A stretch of 64,000 bases of DNA from Janthinobacterium sp. PC23-8 (GCF_002250505.1 NZ_NJGY01000002.1:99878-163877), one strand, 5' to 3'; numbered from the stretch's first letter, positions 1 to 9,698 are shown. The notes: a model not told the origin generated them from the letters alone. Numbers and translations are program-made.

Positions 1-82
1 CACGCTACTCCCGATATCGCAGCAGGCGATTCATGATATGGTGCGCGTTCAGGAAGCCGCGCTTGGCGTAGAGGAGCAGCAG

Positions 83-463
83 ATGTTTGGCAAAGCAAAA
101 AATCTCAGGCAAGACTGGGCAAGGCAGGCAAAAGCATACGAGAAGACCTATACGGACGACAGTTTCCGGGACAAGGTGATCAGGTTCGCCAAAACTGCCG
201 GGCGGGAAGTCATCGAAAAGGCGCTGTGGCTGTATTACGCCGCGCAGCAACCGAATACGCCCGTATGGGCCAGGACGGCCATTTACGGCGCGCTCGGCTA
301 CTTCATTTCACCGATCGATGCGATTCCCGATATCACGCCGGTGATCGGCTATGTCGATGACCTGGCCGTGCTGGCCGCCGCCGTGGCGACGGTGGCGACC
401 TATATCACGGCCGACGTCAAGCTGCGCGCCGCCGAAAAACTGCAGGGCTGGTTTGGCGCCTGA
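83..463 (+). CDS. DUF1232 (YkvA-like) small membrane-associated protein
   Basis: A 126-residue protein. The central segment YGALGYFISPIDAIPD followed by GYVDDLAVL is the DUF1232 signature, a short hydrophobic hairpin whose function is not established. The N-terminal 60 residues are charged and probably cytoplasmic. I chose the ATG at 83 because GAGGAG at 71-76 sits six bases upstream; an in-frame ATG at 38 has no ribosome site and would add 15 unrelated residues. It is convergent with the next small gene, with only two bases between them. The family call is secure, the role unknown. Confidence 0.85.
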   Translation: MFGKAKNLRQDWARQAKAYEKTYTDDSFRDKVIRFAKTAGREVIEKALWLYYAAQQPNTPVWARTAIYGALGYFISPIDAIPDITPVIGYVDDLAVLAAAVATVATYITADVKLRAAEKLQGWFGA

Positions 464-465
464 GC

Positions 466-621
466 TCAGGGGGGCGGCTGTCCCTTGACGGCGTTGCGGT
501 ATTTTTGCCTGGCGATCGCCTTTTTTAGCTCCTCGCTGGCGATATTCCAGGCCTTGATGCGTGCTTTTTCGCTTTTGCTGCGTTGCTGGGCGATATCTTT
601 GTTGCCGATACGGTTGGTCAT
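466..621 (-). CDS. Small basic hypothetical protein (51 aa)
   Basis: A 51-residue, Lys/Arg/Gln-rich protein with no signal peptide or membrane segment (ends in a PPP tail). On the minus strand GAGGAG lies six bases before the ATG at 621, a strong ribosome site that marks this as a real short gene inside a longer open frame. The frame extends upstream to 864, but that part has no start with a ribosome site and overlaps the serine hydrolase gene. No family recognised. The composition suggests an intrinsically flexible or nucleic-acid-associated peptide, which is only a guess. Confidence 0.6.
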   Translation of the reverse strand: MTNRIGNKDIAQQRSKSEKARIKAWNIASEELKKAIARQKYRNAVKGQPPP

Positions 622-715
622 GCCGGTCTCCTCGATGGTTTTGTATGACCGTTCCAGCATACGTCCCTGGCAGTTCGCCACCGTGCGGGCGCCCACATTG
701 TGGCGCCACGCAAGC

Positions 716-1894
716 CTACTTTTTGACTGTCTCGTTGGCGCGCGCCAGCAGGCGCTGCACGACTTCCTTCTGGAAGCTGCGGAACTCGCGGTCGGCGCTG
801 ATGTTGGAAAACGCCAGCACCGCCGTCTTGCTGGCCGTATCGACGCAGACGATGGATGCGGCACCCGGGTCGCCGCCGGTTTGGGTGGCCAGTTGCATGC
901 CGTCGAGGTCGCGCAGCACCCACGCCAGCGCCTGGCGCGCCTGCGGATCGGCGGCGGCCATGCTGACCGGCTGCGGTTCCAGGAAGGCCTTGACGGTTTC
1001 CTCTTTCAGGTAGCGGTGGCCCTTGACCATGCCGCCATTGCTGAATATGGCCAGGAAGCGGGCAAAATCATGGGCCGAGCTGCGCAAGAGGCCGGCCGGC
1101 CAGTCAGGATAGCCGACCGGCGGCAGCACTTGCAGTCCCGGGTCCTTGTCCTTGTAGGGCTGGGCCACCACCGTGCCGCGCGGCAGGCCGGCCAGTTTCC
1201 AGGCCGTGTCATCCATATCCAGCGGCGCGAACAGGTGCTCTTGCGAATACGCATCGAGTCCTTCGGGGTTCAGGCGTCCTACCAGGTAGCCAAGCAGCGC
1301 GATGCCGACATTGCTGTTGCGCCATTGCGTGCCGGGACGGCCGGCAAACGACAGGTCGGCGTCATACCAGCCGCCGCCGCGCGACAGATAGCCCTTCAAG
1401 AAGTCGCGCAAGGGCAGGCGCGGATCGCCTTCGACGGAAAACGCAGGGGTTTTTTCGTAGACAGCATCGGAAATGCCCGAGGTATGCGTCAGCAGATGGC
1501 GAAACGTGATCGGCACATCGGGATATTTAGGATGGATCAGCGGAAAGTCCAGATGGGGCGCCACCTTGTCGTCGAGCTGGAACAGGCCTTGCTCGTGCAG
1601 CATCATGATGGCGGTGGCCGTGACGACCTTGCTGACCGAGGCGATATGAAAAGCGGTGTTGGCGTCGGCTGCCTGCTCTTCCTCGATATTGGCCATGCCA
1701 TAGCCCCGCGCAAAGATGGTCTTGTCGCCGCGCACGATGGCTACGCTCATGGCCGGCGTTTCGGTGCGTGCCAAACCGTCGCGCATGAAGGCGTCAAAGG
1801 CGGTTTCCCAGGCTGTGTCGGCCGGATTGGTGGCGCAACCGGTTTGCAGCAGGGCCAGTGCGATACCCAACCCCAGTACGCTTCGTCGTTTCAT
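716..1894 (-). CDS. Serine hydrolase lipoprotein, beta-lactamase/class C PBP-like
   Basis: A 392-residue protein. Residues 1-20 form a lipoprotein signal ending in LLQTGC, so it is probably anchored in the periplasm. The SxxK catalytic motif is Ser86-Val-Ser-Lys89. The segment at residues 188-202 (PGTQWRNSNVGIALLG) aligns with the second family motif, normally YxN, but Asn193 stands where the catalytic Tyr is expected. A TGGDPG stretch near residue 345 corresponds to the HxG/KTG region. The family includes esterases, D-aminopeptidases and beta-lactamases; the substrate cannot be told here. The altered second motif makes lactamase activity less likely. It stands alone, convergent with the small gene at 466. 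Confidence 0.82.
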   Translation of the reverse strand: MKRRSVLGLGIALALLQTGCATNPADTAWETAFDAFMRDGLARTETPAMSVAIVRGDKTIFARGYGMANIEEEQAADANTAFHIASVSKVVTATAIMMLHEQGLFQLDDKVAPHLDFPLIHPKYPDVPITFRHLLTHTSGISDAVYEKTPAFSVEGDPRLPLRDFLKGYLSRGGGWYDADLSFAGRPGTQWRNSNVGIALLGYLVGRLNPEGLDAYSQEHLFAPLDMDDTAWKLAGLPRGTVVAQPYKDKDPGLQVLPPVGYPDWPAGLLRSSAHDFARFLAIFSNGGMVKGHRYLKEETVKAFLEPQPVSMAAADPQARQALAWVLRDLDGMQLATQTGGDPGAASIVCVDTASKTAVLAFSNISADREFRSFQKEVVQRLLARANETVKK

Positions 1895-1949
1895 GTCTAT
1901 TATCTTTCTGAGCTCAAATCACGCCCGGCGCAGGCGTTTTAACGTTTTA

Positions 1950-1978
1950 GTTATCTTATCTTAACAATATTTTCTCAA
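1950..1978 (-). promoter_or_regulatory. Candidate sigma70 promoter for the serine hydrolase
   Basis: Read on the minus strand, TTGAGA (1978-1973) and GATAAC (1955-1950) are separated by 17 bases, 55 bases before the ATG at 1894. The -35 box matches 5 of 6 consensus bases and the -10 box 4 of 6. The surrounding 60 bases are strikingly AT-rich for this genome. This is pattern matching only. Confidence 0.4.
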
Positions 1979-2029
1979 AAAGCAGTGCCGATTGACAAAA
2001 CATTGCTGTGTAGCAATCAGGTCTGGCCT

Positions 2030-3325
2030 TTATTCGCGCCAATAGCGCTTCAGCAAGGGCGTGACGCTGATGCCGTGGGCCACAATCGACACCATCACCA
2101 CCACCATGGTGATATGGCTCAGTTCGCGTGCCAGGCCGGGCGGCAGGCCGTGATTGATGGCGTAGCACAGGTAATACACGGAGCCGATGCCGCGCACGCC
2201 GAACCAGGCGACCATGCCGCGCAGGCGCAGGCCGGTGTTTGAACCCAGCATGCCCAGCAGAACGCTCACGGGGCGCGCTACCAGGAGCAGAAACAGCGCC
2301 ATGCCCAGCGAGCGCATGGTCCAGGCCGACTCGCTGACGGCGCCGCCGAGCAGCAGCACCAGCGTCAGTTCGGACAAATGTTCCAGGTGTTCCTTGAATA
2401 CCAGCGACTCGGCGCTGACGGTGAGCGGTGTTTGCGACGCCTGCGGCTTGACGGCCGACCCGGCATGCACTTCTTCGGCCTGCAGCAGGCCCTGCTGGTC
2501 TTGCGGCGCGCCGGCCAGGCGCAGTTCCGTCTGGCGCAGCGCCACGCCGGCAAAGAACACGGCCAGGAAGCCCCAGGCCTGCAGCCAGGTGCTCACGCCA
2601 TAGACGACGGCGATCAGGCCCAGCCCGACCAGGTCGTCCAGCACTTCGTGCTTCGGGTCTTTGCCGCGCAACTGCCAGCCCAGCGTCGCCAGCAGCGCGC
2701 CGCCGGCCACGCCCAGCGCGATCGCCGCAGCGCTGGCCCACAATAAATCGCGCCACAGCCAGGTCCATCCCGTGTTGCCGACCTCTTGATAGCCGAGCAG
2801 GCCCAGTCCCAGCATCACAAAGGGAAAGGCGCTGCCGTCGTTCATGCCCGCTTCGCAGGTGAGCGTAAAGCGCAACTGGTCGCTGTCGCCGGGGCGGCGC
2901 ACTTGCACATCGGTGGCCAGCACCGGGTCGGTCGGCGCGAGGATGGCGCCGATCAACATGCCGGCGCCCAGCGGCAAGTCGAGCACCAGGCAGGCAAAGG
3001 CGGCAACCATGCCGACCGAAATGGCCATCGACAGCCAGGCCAGGCGCAGCGAGGGCAGCCAGCGCGCCAGGCTGAACGGCACCGGCATCTTGACGCCGGC
3101 CGAAAACAGGGAAATGAGCACGGCGATTTCGGTCAGGGTTTCGAGCAGCGGCGCCTGTTCCACCACGTCCAGCGCGAACAGGTCCAGCAGCATGGGGCCG
3201 ACGATCAGCCCCACGCCCAGGTAGGCAATCGACGAGGTGAAGGGCAGGCGGGCGATGCTGGTGGCGGCCAGGCCGCGCGCCAGCATCAGGCAGCCGATCA
3301 GGATGAACCAGGCGGTGGTGCTCAT
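2030..3325 (-). CDS. CPA1-type cation:proton antiporter
   Basis: A 431-residue polytopic inner-membrane protein with about a dozen hydrophobic segments. The motif GAILAPTDPVLATDVQV (about residues 125-141) is the conserved ion-binding helix of the NhaP/CPA1 family, with the two Asp residues expected. A hydrophilic loop near residues 290-315 lies between membrane halves. It should exchange H+ for Na+ or K+, but the ion cannot be deduced. AAGGAAAG precedes the ATG at 3325 at normal distance. It lies 54 bases downstream of the MscS gene on the same strand, so the two probably form an osmotic/ion homeostasis operon. Confidence 0.85.
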   Translation of the reverse strand: MSTTAWFILIGCLMLARGLAATSIARLPFTSSIAYLGVGLIVGPMLLDLFALDVVEQAPLLETLTEIAVLISLFSAGVKMPVPFSLARWLPSLRLAWLSMAISVGMVAAFACLVLDLPLGAGMLIGAILAPTDPVLATDVQVRRPGDSDQLRFTLTCEAGMNDGSAFPFVMLGLGLLGYQEVGNTGWTWLWRDLLWASAAAIALGVAGGALLATLGWQLRGKDPKHEVLDDLVGLGLIAVVYGVSTWLQAWGFLAVFFAGVALRQTELRLAGAPQDQQGLLQAEEVHAGSAVKPQASQTPLTVSAESLVFKEHLEHLSELTLVLLLGGAVSESAWTMRSLGMALFLLLVARPVSVLLGMLGSNTGLRLRGMVAWFGVRGIGSVYYLCYAINHGLPPGLARELSHITMVVVMVSIVAHGISVTPLLKRYWRE

Positions 3326-3379
3326 GTGGGCTTTCCTTCAGGCTGGGCGTGGTCGCAGTGCCGCTTGCGCCTGTGCAGC

Positions 3380-4531
3380 TTACACCCTGGCGCCCGGCGC
3401 GCCGTCGATTACCGTATCGAGCGCGTCGGGCCGGTTGATGACCTTCGCCGCAGTGGTGGCGTTGAGGTCCACCGGATCGATCGAGGAGCGCAGGCGCGGC
3501 AAGCCTTCCGGATAGTGCCTGGCCACATAGGCCAGGATCTCTTCGCGGATAATGCAGCGCAATTCGAACGCATCGCCCGAATTGTTGGCGCTGATCAGGA
3601 AACGCAGCTGCATGGCGCGGTCGGTGGCGTCCGTTACCTGCACCTTGCACACGCGCTGGTCCCACAGGGGCGATGCCTGGCAGATGCGGTCCAGTTCGGC
3701 GCGCAGCGGCTCGACCGGCACGCTGAAGTCCAGCCACAGGAACACGGTGCCGAGGATGGTCGACGAACTGTGGGTCCAGTTTTCGAACGGGTTTTCGATA
3801 AACCAGGTCAGCGGCACGATCATGCGGCGCTCGTCCCAGATGCGCACCACCACATAGGTGCCCTTGATTTCCTCGACCCGGCCCCATTCGCCATTGACGA
3901 TCAGCACGTCGTCGATGCGGATCGGCTGCGAGAAGGCAATCTGCAGGCCGGCGATGAAGTTGCCCAGCACGGGCCGGGCGGCAATACCGGCCACCAGGCC
4001 GGCCACGCCGGCCGAAGCGAGCAAGCTGGCGCCGATCTGGCGCGCGCCGGGCAAGGTCAGCAGAATAAAGGACAGGCCGAGGATGACGACGATGGCGTGC
4101 GCGCTGCGCGTGAGCACGCGCGCCTGCGTGATCAGGCGGCGCGCGCGCAGGTTGTCGGCCACGTCGACCGGATTGATTTGCGCGATCGTCAGGCTCAGCG
4201 CATCGATGCATTTCATGGCCAGCCAGGTCAGCGCGACGATCAGCGCCACGCTGGCCAGGTGCGACAGCCCGAGCAGGCCCGGCGTATCGGCGGGCGCGCC
4301 GGCCAGCACGATGCGCAGGCCGAACACGATCAGGCACATCTGGCTGGCCCGGAACGCCACGCGGGTGGCGTTGGTGGTGAACGGGCGGCCATTGGCCAGG
4401 CGCTTGAGCACGCTGATGCCGGCGTGGTGCAGGGCCATGGCGATCACGGAGGCGATGATGGCGCTGAACAACACGGTGACTGCGGATGCGAGCCGTCCTC
4501 CCATCAAGGAATGGTAGGTGGTGAGATCCAT
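3380..4531 (-). CDS. MscS-family mechanosensitive ion channel
   Basis: A 383-residue inner-membrane protein. Four N-terminal hydrophobic helices (residues 15-150) are followed by a Gly/Ala-rich pore helix (GASLLASAGVAGLVAGIAA) and then the MscS beta domain (FSQPIRIDDVLIVNGEWGRVEEI). The C-terminal cytoplasmic part is about 190 residues. AAGGAG lies nine bases before the ATG at 4531. Such channels release solutes on hypo-osmotic shock. It precedes the cation antiporter and is divergent from the trehalose-type operon, so both directions carry osmotic functions. The 236 bases between this gene and the otsA-like gene hold the two divergent promoters; I see no further gene there. Confidence 0.88.
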   Translation of the reverse strand: MDLTTYHSLMGGRLASAVTVLFSAIIASVIAMALHHAGISVLKRLANGRPFTTNATRVAFRASQMCLIVFGLRIVLAGAPADTPGLLGLSHLASVALIVALTWLAMKCIDALSLTIAQINPVDVADNLRARRLITQARVLTRSAHAIVVILGLSFILLTLPGARQIGASLLASAGVAGLVAGIAARPVLGNFIAGLQIAFSQPIRIDDVLIVNGEWGRVEEIKGTYVVVRIWDERRMIVPLTWFIENPFENWTHSSSTILGTVFLWLDFSVPVEPLRAELDRICQASPLWDQRVCKVQVTDATDRAMQLRFLISANNSGDAFELRCIIREEILAYVARHYPEGLPRLRSSIDPVDLNATTAAKVINRPDALDTVIDGAPGARV

Positions 4532-4770
4532 GGGCTAAAACTCCTTGTAACTAAGAAAATAAATTGCAGCAAATGTTTATTTTATAGCCTTTGCCACGGC
4601 CGGGGCGTGCGTAGCCTAACGGACAAGCCGTTTCCCATGGGAGATACTGCCTCACCTCGCAATGCGCGCTGTTCATGGAATTGATGTTTCATTAAAGAAA
4701 CCAACAGAACGGCGCCATTTGAAAAATATTGGCATACTTGCCATGCTTTTAGCTTCTGCAAAGGAAAATG

Positions 4771-7068
4771 ATGATTTTAAGATCGCTCAGAATGTCCTTG
4801 CGTTTCATTCTGCCTCTCGCACTGGTGCTGGGACTGTTCGCGTATATCGTGGTCCCCTTGCTCGATAACATTACCTTGCGCTGGTATGTGCGCGACCTCG
4901 ACAGCCGCGCCGAATTGCTCGCTGGAACCTTGCGCCCATCGCTGACGCAATATCTGCCCGCCCAGGACACCGCCCGCATCGATGAACTGTTCCAGGGCGC
5001 CACGCGCGACGAACGCCTCGTCGCGCTGGGCTTTTGCGACAATGCAGGCAAACTCGTCTACAAAACGGCCCAGTATCCGGCCTCGATCGGCTGCTGGACC
5101 ACGCCGACCTCGGGCGGCCTGTACAAGTCCTTGGCGCAATTGCCGCAAGGCCAGGTGCACCTGAGCGAAACGCCCGTCATGAGCGACGCCCAGCAATTGG
5201 GCCGCCTGGTGCTGGTGCAGGACATGAGCTTTGTCGAGCGCCGCAACACCGATACCAAGCGCTTTATCTTCGCCTTCCTGGCCGTGCTGGCGGTGGTGAT
5301 TTCCCTGATGACCGTGTTCGTGGCGCACCTGAGCTGGCGCGGCTGGCTGGCCGCCGTCAAGGACGTGCTGCGCGGCGAGTTGCTGCCCAAGAAGAACGTT
5401 GCCGCACCGACCGACGCCACGCCGGCCGCCCTGATCGCCCCCGCGCCAGCGGAAATGCAGCCACTGATCGGCGACCTGCGCGAATTGCTGCAGGAATACC
5501 ACCTGGAACGCCAGGGTGAAAACAATGGCTGGACTTCGGAATGGACGCCGGAAAAACTGCGCGGCCTGCTCGAAGCGGACCTCGCTGGCGACCAGGTGCT
5601 GGTGGTGTCGAACCGCGAGCCGTATATCCACACCAAAACCGACGACGGCAGCATCAAGGTGCAGCGCCCGGCCAGTGGCCTGGTGACCGCCGTCGAAGCG
5701 GTGATGCGCGCCTGTTCGGGCACCTGGATCGCCCACGGCGCCGGCTCGGCCGACCGCGAGACGGTGGACAAGCTCGACCATGTAGCCGTACCGCCGGACA
5801 ACCCCAGCTATACCTTGCGCCGCGTCTGGCTGACGGAAGAGGAAGAGCAGGGCTACTACTATGGCTTCGCCAACGAAGGCATGTGGCCGCTGTGCCATAT
5901 TGCCCACGTGCGCCCCGTGTTCCGCTCGTCGGACTGGGATCAGTATGTGAAGGTGAATCGCCGCTTTGCCGAGGCCGTCATCGCCGAAGCGAAGACCGAC
6001 AACCCGGTGGTGCTGGTGCAGGATTATCACTTTGCCCTGCTGCCGCGCATGGTGCGCGAAGCGTTGCCGAAAGCGACCATTATTACGTTCTGGCATATCC
6101 CCTGGCCGAACTCGGAGTCCTTCGGCATTTGCCCATGGCGCGAGGAAATTCTCGACGGCTTGCTGGGCAGCACCATCCTGGGCTTTCATACGCCGTTCCA
6201 CCGCAAGAATTTCCTGGAAACCGTGGACCGCTACCTGGAAACGCGCATCGAGCCGGAAGCGTCGACCATTTCCTATGGCGGCGAGATGACGCAAGTCGAG
6301 GATTACCCGATTTCCATCGCCTGGCCCGAGGAAGACCCGAACCTGCCGGACGTGGCCTCTTGCCGCGCCGACATCCGCGCCGCCATCGGCGTGCCGGCCG
6401 ACCATTTGCTGGGCATCGGCGTCGACCGCCTCGATTACACCAAGGGTATCGTCGAGCGCTTTCAGGCCGTCGAACGCATGCTCGAGCAGCAGCCGGGCAT
6501 GGTGGGGCACTTCACGTTTATCCAGATCGCCGCACCGAGCCGCGCCTCGCTTGACGAGTACCAGAGTTTCGACACCCGCGTGCGCAAGATGGTCGAGCGC
6601 ATCAACCGCCGCTTCGGCAGCGGCGATTACGTACCGATCCTGCTCAAGGCAGAGCATCACGGACAGGACGCGCTGCAGCGTTTCTTCCGCGCCGCCGAAG
6701 TGTGCATGGTGACCAGTCTGCACGACGGCATGAACCTGGTGGCCAAGGAATTCATTGCCTCGCGCGATGACGAAATGGGCGTGCTGGTGCTGTCGCAGTT
6801 CACGGGCGCCGCGCGTGAATTGCACGAAGCGCTGATCATCAACCCTTACCATATCGAGCAGGGCGCCGAAGCCCTGTACCGTGGCCTGGTGATGCCGCCG
6901 GTGGAACAGCGCGAACGCATGAAGAGCATGCGCGCGCGCGTGAAGCACTTCAATGTGTACCGCTGGGCCGGCCGCATGCTGCTGGACGCTTCGCGCCTGC
7001 GCCAGCGCGACAAGGTGATGACCAAGATCGACGCTCACCGCCGCCTGAGCCGGCGCAAGGGGGTTTGA
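4771..7068 (+). CDS. otsA: Trehalose-6-phosphate synthase with membrane sensor-like N-terminus
   Basis: A 765-residue protein, about 290 residues longer than classic OtsA. Two hydrophobic helices (about residues 9-30 and 168-190) flank a periplasmic segment of about 135 residues, followed by a HAMP-like linker. The GT20 domain starts near residue 280 with VLVVSNREP and includes [34 protein letters not shown] and [13 protein letters not shown]. These are the sugar-nucleotide and glucose-6-phosphate binding landmarks of the family. The predicted reaction is UDP-glucose plus glucose-6-phosphate to trehalose-6-phosphate. AAGGA at 4761-4765 fits the ATG at 4771 better than the one at 4768. One base overlap with the otsB-like gene supports the pathway. 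A related acceptor sugar cannot be excluded. Confidence 0.85.
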   Translation: MILRSLRMSLRFILPLALVLGLFAYIVVPLLDNITLRWYVRDLDSRAELLAGTLRPSLTQYLPAQDTARIDELFQGATRDERLVALGFCDNAGKLVYKTAQYPASIGCWTTPTSGGLYKSLAQLPQGQVHLSETPVMSDAQQLGRLVLVQDMSFVERRNTDTKRFIFAFLAVLAVVISLMTVFVAHLSWRGWLAAVKDVLRGELLPKKNVAAPTDATPAALIAPAPAEMQPLIGDLRELLQEYHLERQGENNGWTSEWTPEKLRGLLEADLAGDQVLVVSNREPYIHTKTDDGSIKVQRPASGLVTAVEAVMRACSGTWIAHGAGSADRETVDKLDHVAVPPDNPSYTLRRVWLTEEEEQGYYYGFANEGMWPLCHIAHVRPVFRSSDWDQYVKVNRRFAEAVIAEAKTDNPVVLVQDYHFALLPRMVREALPKATIITFWHIPWPNSESFGICPWREEILDGLLGSTILGFHTPFHRKNFLETVDRYLETRIEPEASTISYGGEMTQVEDYPISIAWPEEDPNLPDVASCRADIRAAIGVPADHLLGIGVDRLDYTKGIVERFQAVERMLEQQPGMVGHFTFIQIAAPSRASLDEYQSFDTRVRKMVERINRRFGSGDYVPILLKAEHHGQDALQRFFRAAEVCMVTSLHDGMNLVAKEFIASRDDEMGVLVLSQFTGAARELHEALIINPYHIEQGAEALYRGLVMPPVEQRERMKSMRARVKHFNVYRWAGRMLLDASRLRQRDKVMTKIDAHRRLSRRKGV

Positions 7069-7853
7069 TGGCGGTCACGACAGACACCCTGAGCGACGAC
7101 AGCGCGCTGCTGGCGGGCTTGCTCGATACCGCCGGCTGCGCGATTTTCCTGGACTTTGACGGCACCCTGGTCGACCTGGCGCCCACGCCCGACGGCGTGC
7201 GCCTGGAAGCGGGCGTGGCCGAGGCGCTGGCGCTGCTGTCCCGGCGCCACAATGGCGCGCTGGCGATTATTTCCGGCCGGCCCGTGGCGCAGATCGACGC
7301 CATGCTCTCGCCGCTGGTGTTGCCGGTAGCCGGCGTGCATGGCGTGGAGCGGCGCGGCGTCGATGGCCAGTTGCGCCTGGCGGCCACGCCGGACGTCTCG
7401 CCCGTGCTGGCGCGCGCCCAGGCGCTGGCCGCGCTGTACCCCGGTTTGCTGGTGGAACAGAAGCGCGGCGCCGTGGCCCTGCATTACCGGCTGGCGCCGC
7501 AATGGCAGGAGTTGTGCGTGCGGGAAATGACGGACGCGGTGCAAGCGTGCCCCGGTATTTTGCTGTTGCATGGCAAAATGGTGCTTGAAGCCAAGCCGGC
7601 TGCCACCGACAAGGGCGGCGCGATTGCCGCCTTCATGCAGGAAGCACCGTTTGCAGGCAGGCGTGCCGTGTTCGCCGGCGATGACACCACCGACGAAGCC
7701 GGCTTTGCCTTCGTGGAACAGGCAGGCGGGCAGGGCGTCAAGGTGGGTGGCGGCGCCAGCGCCGCCTCGCTGCGCCTGTCCAGTCCGGCCGCCCTGCGCG
7801 TGGTGCTGTTGCACGCCGCCGTGCTGGCCGCATCCCCCAATCTCAAGGAGTAG
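7068..7853 (+). CDS. otsB: Trehalose-6-phosphate phosphatase (HAD superfamily)
   Basis: A 261-residue cytoplasmic HAD phosphatase. Motif I is DFDGTLVDLAPTPDGV near residue 27, whose first Asp is the nucleophile. The later GDDTTDEAGF supplies the Mg2+-binding acids. KGGAIAAFM lies between them as in OtsB. The ATG at 7068 overlaps the preceding TGA (TGATG), and AAGGGGG upstream is the ribosome site. It should dephosphorylate the product of the upstream synthase. The next gene follows three bases later, so otsA-otsB-GH15 is one transcript. Confidence 0.9.
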   Translation: MAVTTDTLSDDSALLAGLLDTAGCAIFLDFDGTLVDLAPTPDGVRLEAGVAEALALLSRRHNGALAIISGRPVAQIDAMLSPLVLPVAGVHGVERRGVDGQLRLAATPDVSPVLARAQALAALYPGLLVEQKRGAVALHYRLAPQWQELCVREMTDAVQACPGILLLHGKMVLEAKPAATDKGGAIAAFMQEAPFAGRRAVFAGDDTTDEAGFAFVEQAGGQGVKVGGGASAASLRLSSPAALRVVLLHAAVLAASPNLKE

Positions 7854-7856
7854 CCG

Positions 7857-9698
7857 ATGACGACAGCCTATGAAACACCGAGCGGCGCCGCTGCGCCCGC
7901 GCCCAGCATGCCGCCGGCCCAGGCCAGCCTCAATTGTGGCGTGGTGGGCAATTGCGCCTTCAGCGCCCTGATCGACCAGGCCGGCCAGGTCGTTTGGTCT
8001 TGCCTGCCCCGTTTCGACGGCGATCCGGTCTTCAACACCTTGCTCGACGACACAGAAAACGGCAGCGTGTGGGGCATCGATATTGAAAACCATGCGCGCA
8101 CCGAGCAGTTCTATGAACCGAACACGGCAGTGCTGCGCACGCGTTTGTACGATACCGACGGGCGCGGCGTGGAAATCACCGATTTCGCTCCGCGTTTCCT
8201 CAGTCGCGACCGCATGTTCCGCCCGCTGATGCTGATCCGCCGCGTGCGCCCGCTCGACCGCGCCGTGCGCATCCGCGTGCGCCTGCGTCCCCGTTTCGAC
8301 TGGGGCAAACTGGCGCCGCAGATCACCCAGGGCAGCCACCATATCCGCTATGTGGGCCCGGAGCAGACCTTGCGCCTGAACACCGATGTGTCATTGAACT
8401 ATGTGCTGAGCGAATCGTATTTTGTGCTCGACAAGACCGCCAACTTCCTGCTGGGGCCGGACGAGACCCTGGCCGGCGGCATCGACGAGACGGCGCGCAT
8501 CTTTGAAAAGGACACCATCAACTACTGGCGCACCTATACGCGCCGCCTGGCCGTGCCGCTGGAATGGCAGGACGTGGTGATCCGTGCCGCGATTACATTG
8601 AAACTCTCCTTGTACGAAGACACCGGCGCCATCATCGCCGCCATGACCACCAGCATTCCCGAAGCGCCCGGCAGCAGCCGCAACTGGGATTACCGCTACT
8701 GCTGGCTGCGCGACGCCTTCTTTGTCGTGCGCGCACTGAACAGCCTGTCGGAAGTGGGCACCATGGAGGAATACCTGCGCTGGCTGACCAATATTGTCGC
8801 CAGGTCCAAGGGTGGCCATATCCAGCCCTTGTACGGTATCGGCCTGGAAGAATCGTTGCCGGAATCCCTGGTCGAGCACCTGCCCGGCTATCGCGGCAAT
8901 GGCCCCGTGCGCGTGGGCAACCAGGCGCAGGAACATTTCCAGCATGATGTCTACGGCAATATCGTGCTGGGCGCCGCGCAAGCTTTTCTGGACCACCGCC
9001 TGTTCCACCGCGCCGGCAAGGCCGAATTCACGGCGCTCGAAGCGGTCGGCGAGCAGGCCTTCAAGCTGCACGCGGAACCGGACGCCGGCATGTGGGAGCT
9101 GCGCACGCGCGCCCGCGTCCATACCTCGTCGATGCTGATGAGCTGGGCGGCCTGCGACAGGTTGGCTAAGGTCGCGCACAAGCTGGAGCTGCCCGAGCGG
9201 GCCGAACACTGGCAAAGCCGCGCCTTTCTCATCCGCGAGCGCCTGCTGAAGGAAGCCTGGAGCGAAGAGCGCCAGGCCTTCGCCGAAAGCCTGGGCGGGC
9301 GCGACCTCGATGCGTCGGTCTTGCTGATGGCCGAAGTCAATTTTATCGACCCGATGGACCCGCGCTTTATCGCCACCGTCGATGCGCTGGAAGCGTCCTT
9401 GTGCGACGGCCCCTACATGCGCCGCTACGAAGCGCCGGACGACTTCGGCAAGCCGGAAACGGCCTTCAATATCTGCACCTTCTGGCGCATCGACGCGCTG
9501 GCCCGCATCGGCAGGAAGGACGAGGCGCGCCAGATCTTCGAAACCATGCTGATGGCGCGCAACCACCTGGGCCTGCTGTCGGAAGATACGCATCCGGTAA
9601 CGGGCGAAATGTGGGGCAACTTCCCGCAGACCTATTCGATGGTGGGGCTGATCAATTGCGCCGTGAGGTTATCGGCGCCTTGGGATAGTGCAATCTGA
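7857..9698 (+). CDS. Glycoside hydrolase family 15 (glucoamylase/trehalase-like)
   Basis: A 613-residue protein without a signal peptide. After a Pro/Ala-rich start it begins with NCGVVGNCAFSALID, the N-terminal beta-domain opening of GH15. The alpha/alpha-barrel carries RNWDYRYCWLRDAFFVVRAL, then LPGYRGNGPVRVGNQAQEH and finally PETAFNICTFWRIDAL, which hold the expected catalytic Glu residues. Family members hydrolyse alpha-glucosides, including trehalose in actinobacteria. Its place directly after otsB suggests intracellular trehalose or glucan turnover. The C-terminus (QTYSMVGLINCAVRLS) is family-typical, so the gene is intact even though its last 67 bases overlap a receptor remnant on the other strand. 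Confidence 0.85.
   Translation: MTTAYETPSGAAAPAPSMPPAQASLNCGVVGNCAFSALIDQAGQVVWSCLPRFDGDPVFNTLLDDTENGSVWGIDIENHARTEQFYEPNTAVLRTRLYDTDGRGVEITDFAPRFLSRDRMFRPLMLIRRVRPLDRAVRIRVRLRPRFDWGKLAPQITQGSHHIRYVGPEQTLRLNTDVSLNYVLSESYFVLDKTANFLLGPDETLAGGIDETARIFEKDTINYWRTYTRRLAVPLEWQDVVIRAAITLKLSLYEDTGAIIAAMTTSIPEAPGSSRNWDYRYCWLRDAFFVVRALNSLSEVGTMEEYLRWLTNIVARSKGGHIQPLYGIGLEESLPESLVEHLPGYRGNGPVRVGNQAQEHFQHDVYGNIVLGAAQAFLDHRLFHRAGKAEFTALEAVGEQAFKLHAEPDAGMWELRTRARVHTSSMLMSWAACDRLAKVAHKLELPERAEHWQSRAFLIRERLLKEAWSEERQAFAESLGGRDLDASVLLMAEVNFIDPMDPRFIATVDALEASLCDGPYMRRYEAPDDFGKPETAFNICTFWRIDALARIGRKDEARQIFETMLMARNHLGLLSEDTHPVTGEMWGNFPQTYSMVGLINCAVRLSAPWDSAI

Noticed and set aside
1982-2010. ATTGCT/AGCAAT hairpin as terminator of the antiporter operon
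   Set aside because: Only six base pairs and no T tract in the right orientation; too weak to list.
1956-4684. Very long open frames on both strands across the antiporter and MscS genes (over 600 codons)
   Set aside because: They are out-of-frame shadows in GC-rich DNA: Arg/Ala/His-rich translations with no motif, opposite to clear family members.
4777-7038. A 753-codon antisense frame over the otsA-like gene
   Set aside because: No ribosome site and a His/Gln-rich translation mirroring GT20 codons. The sense protein has all family motifs.
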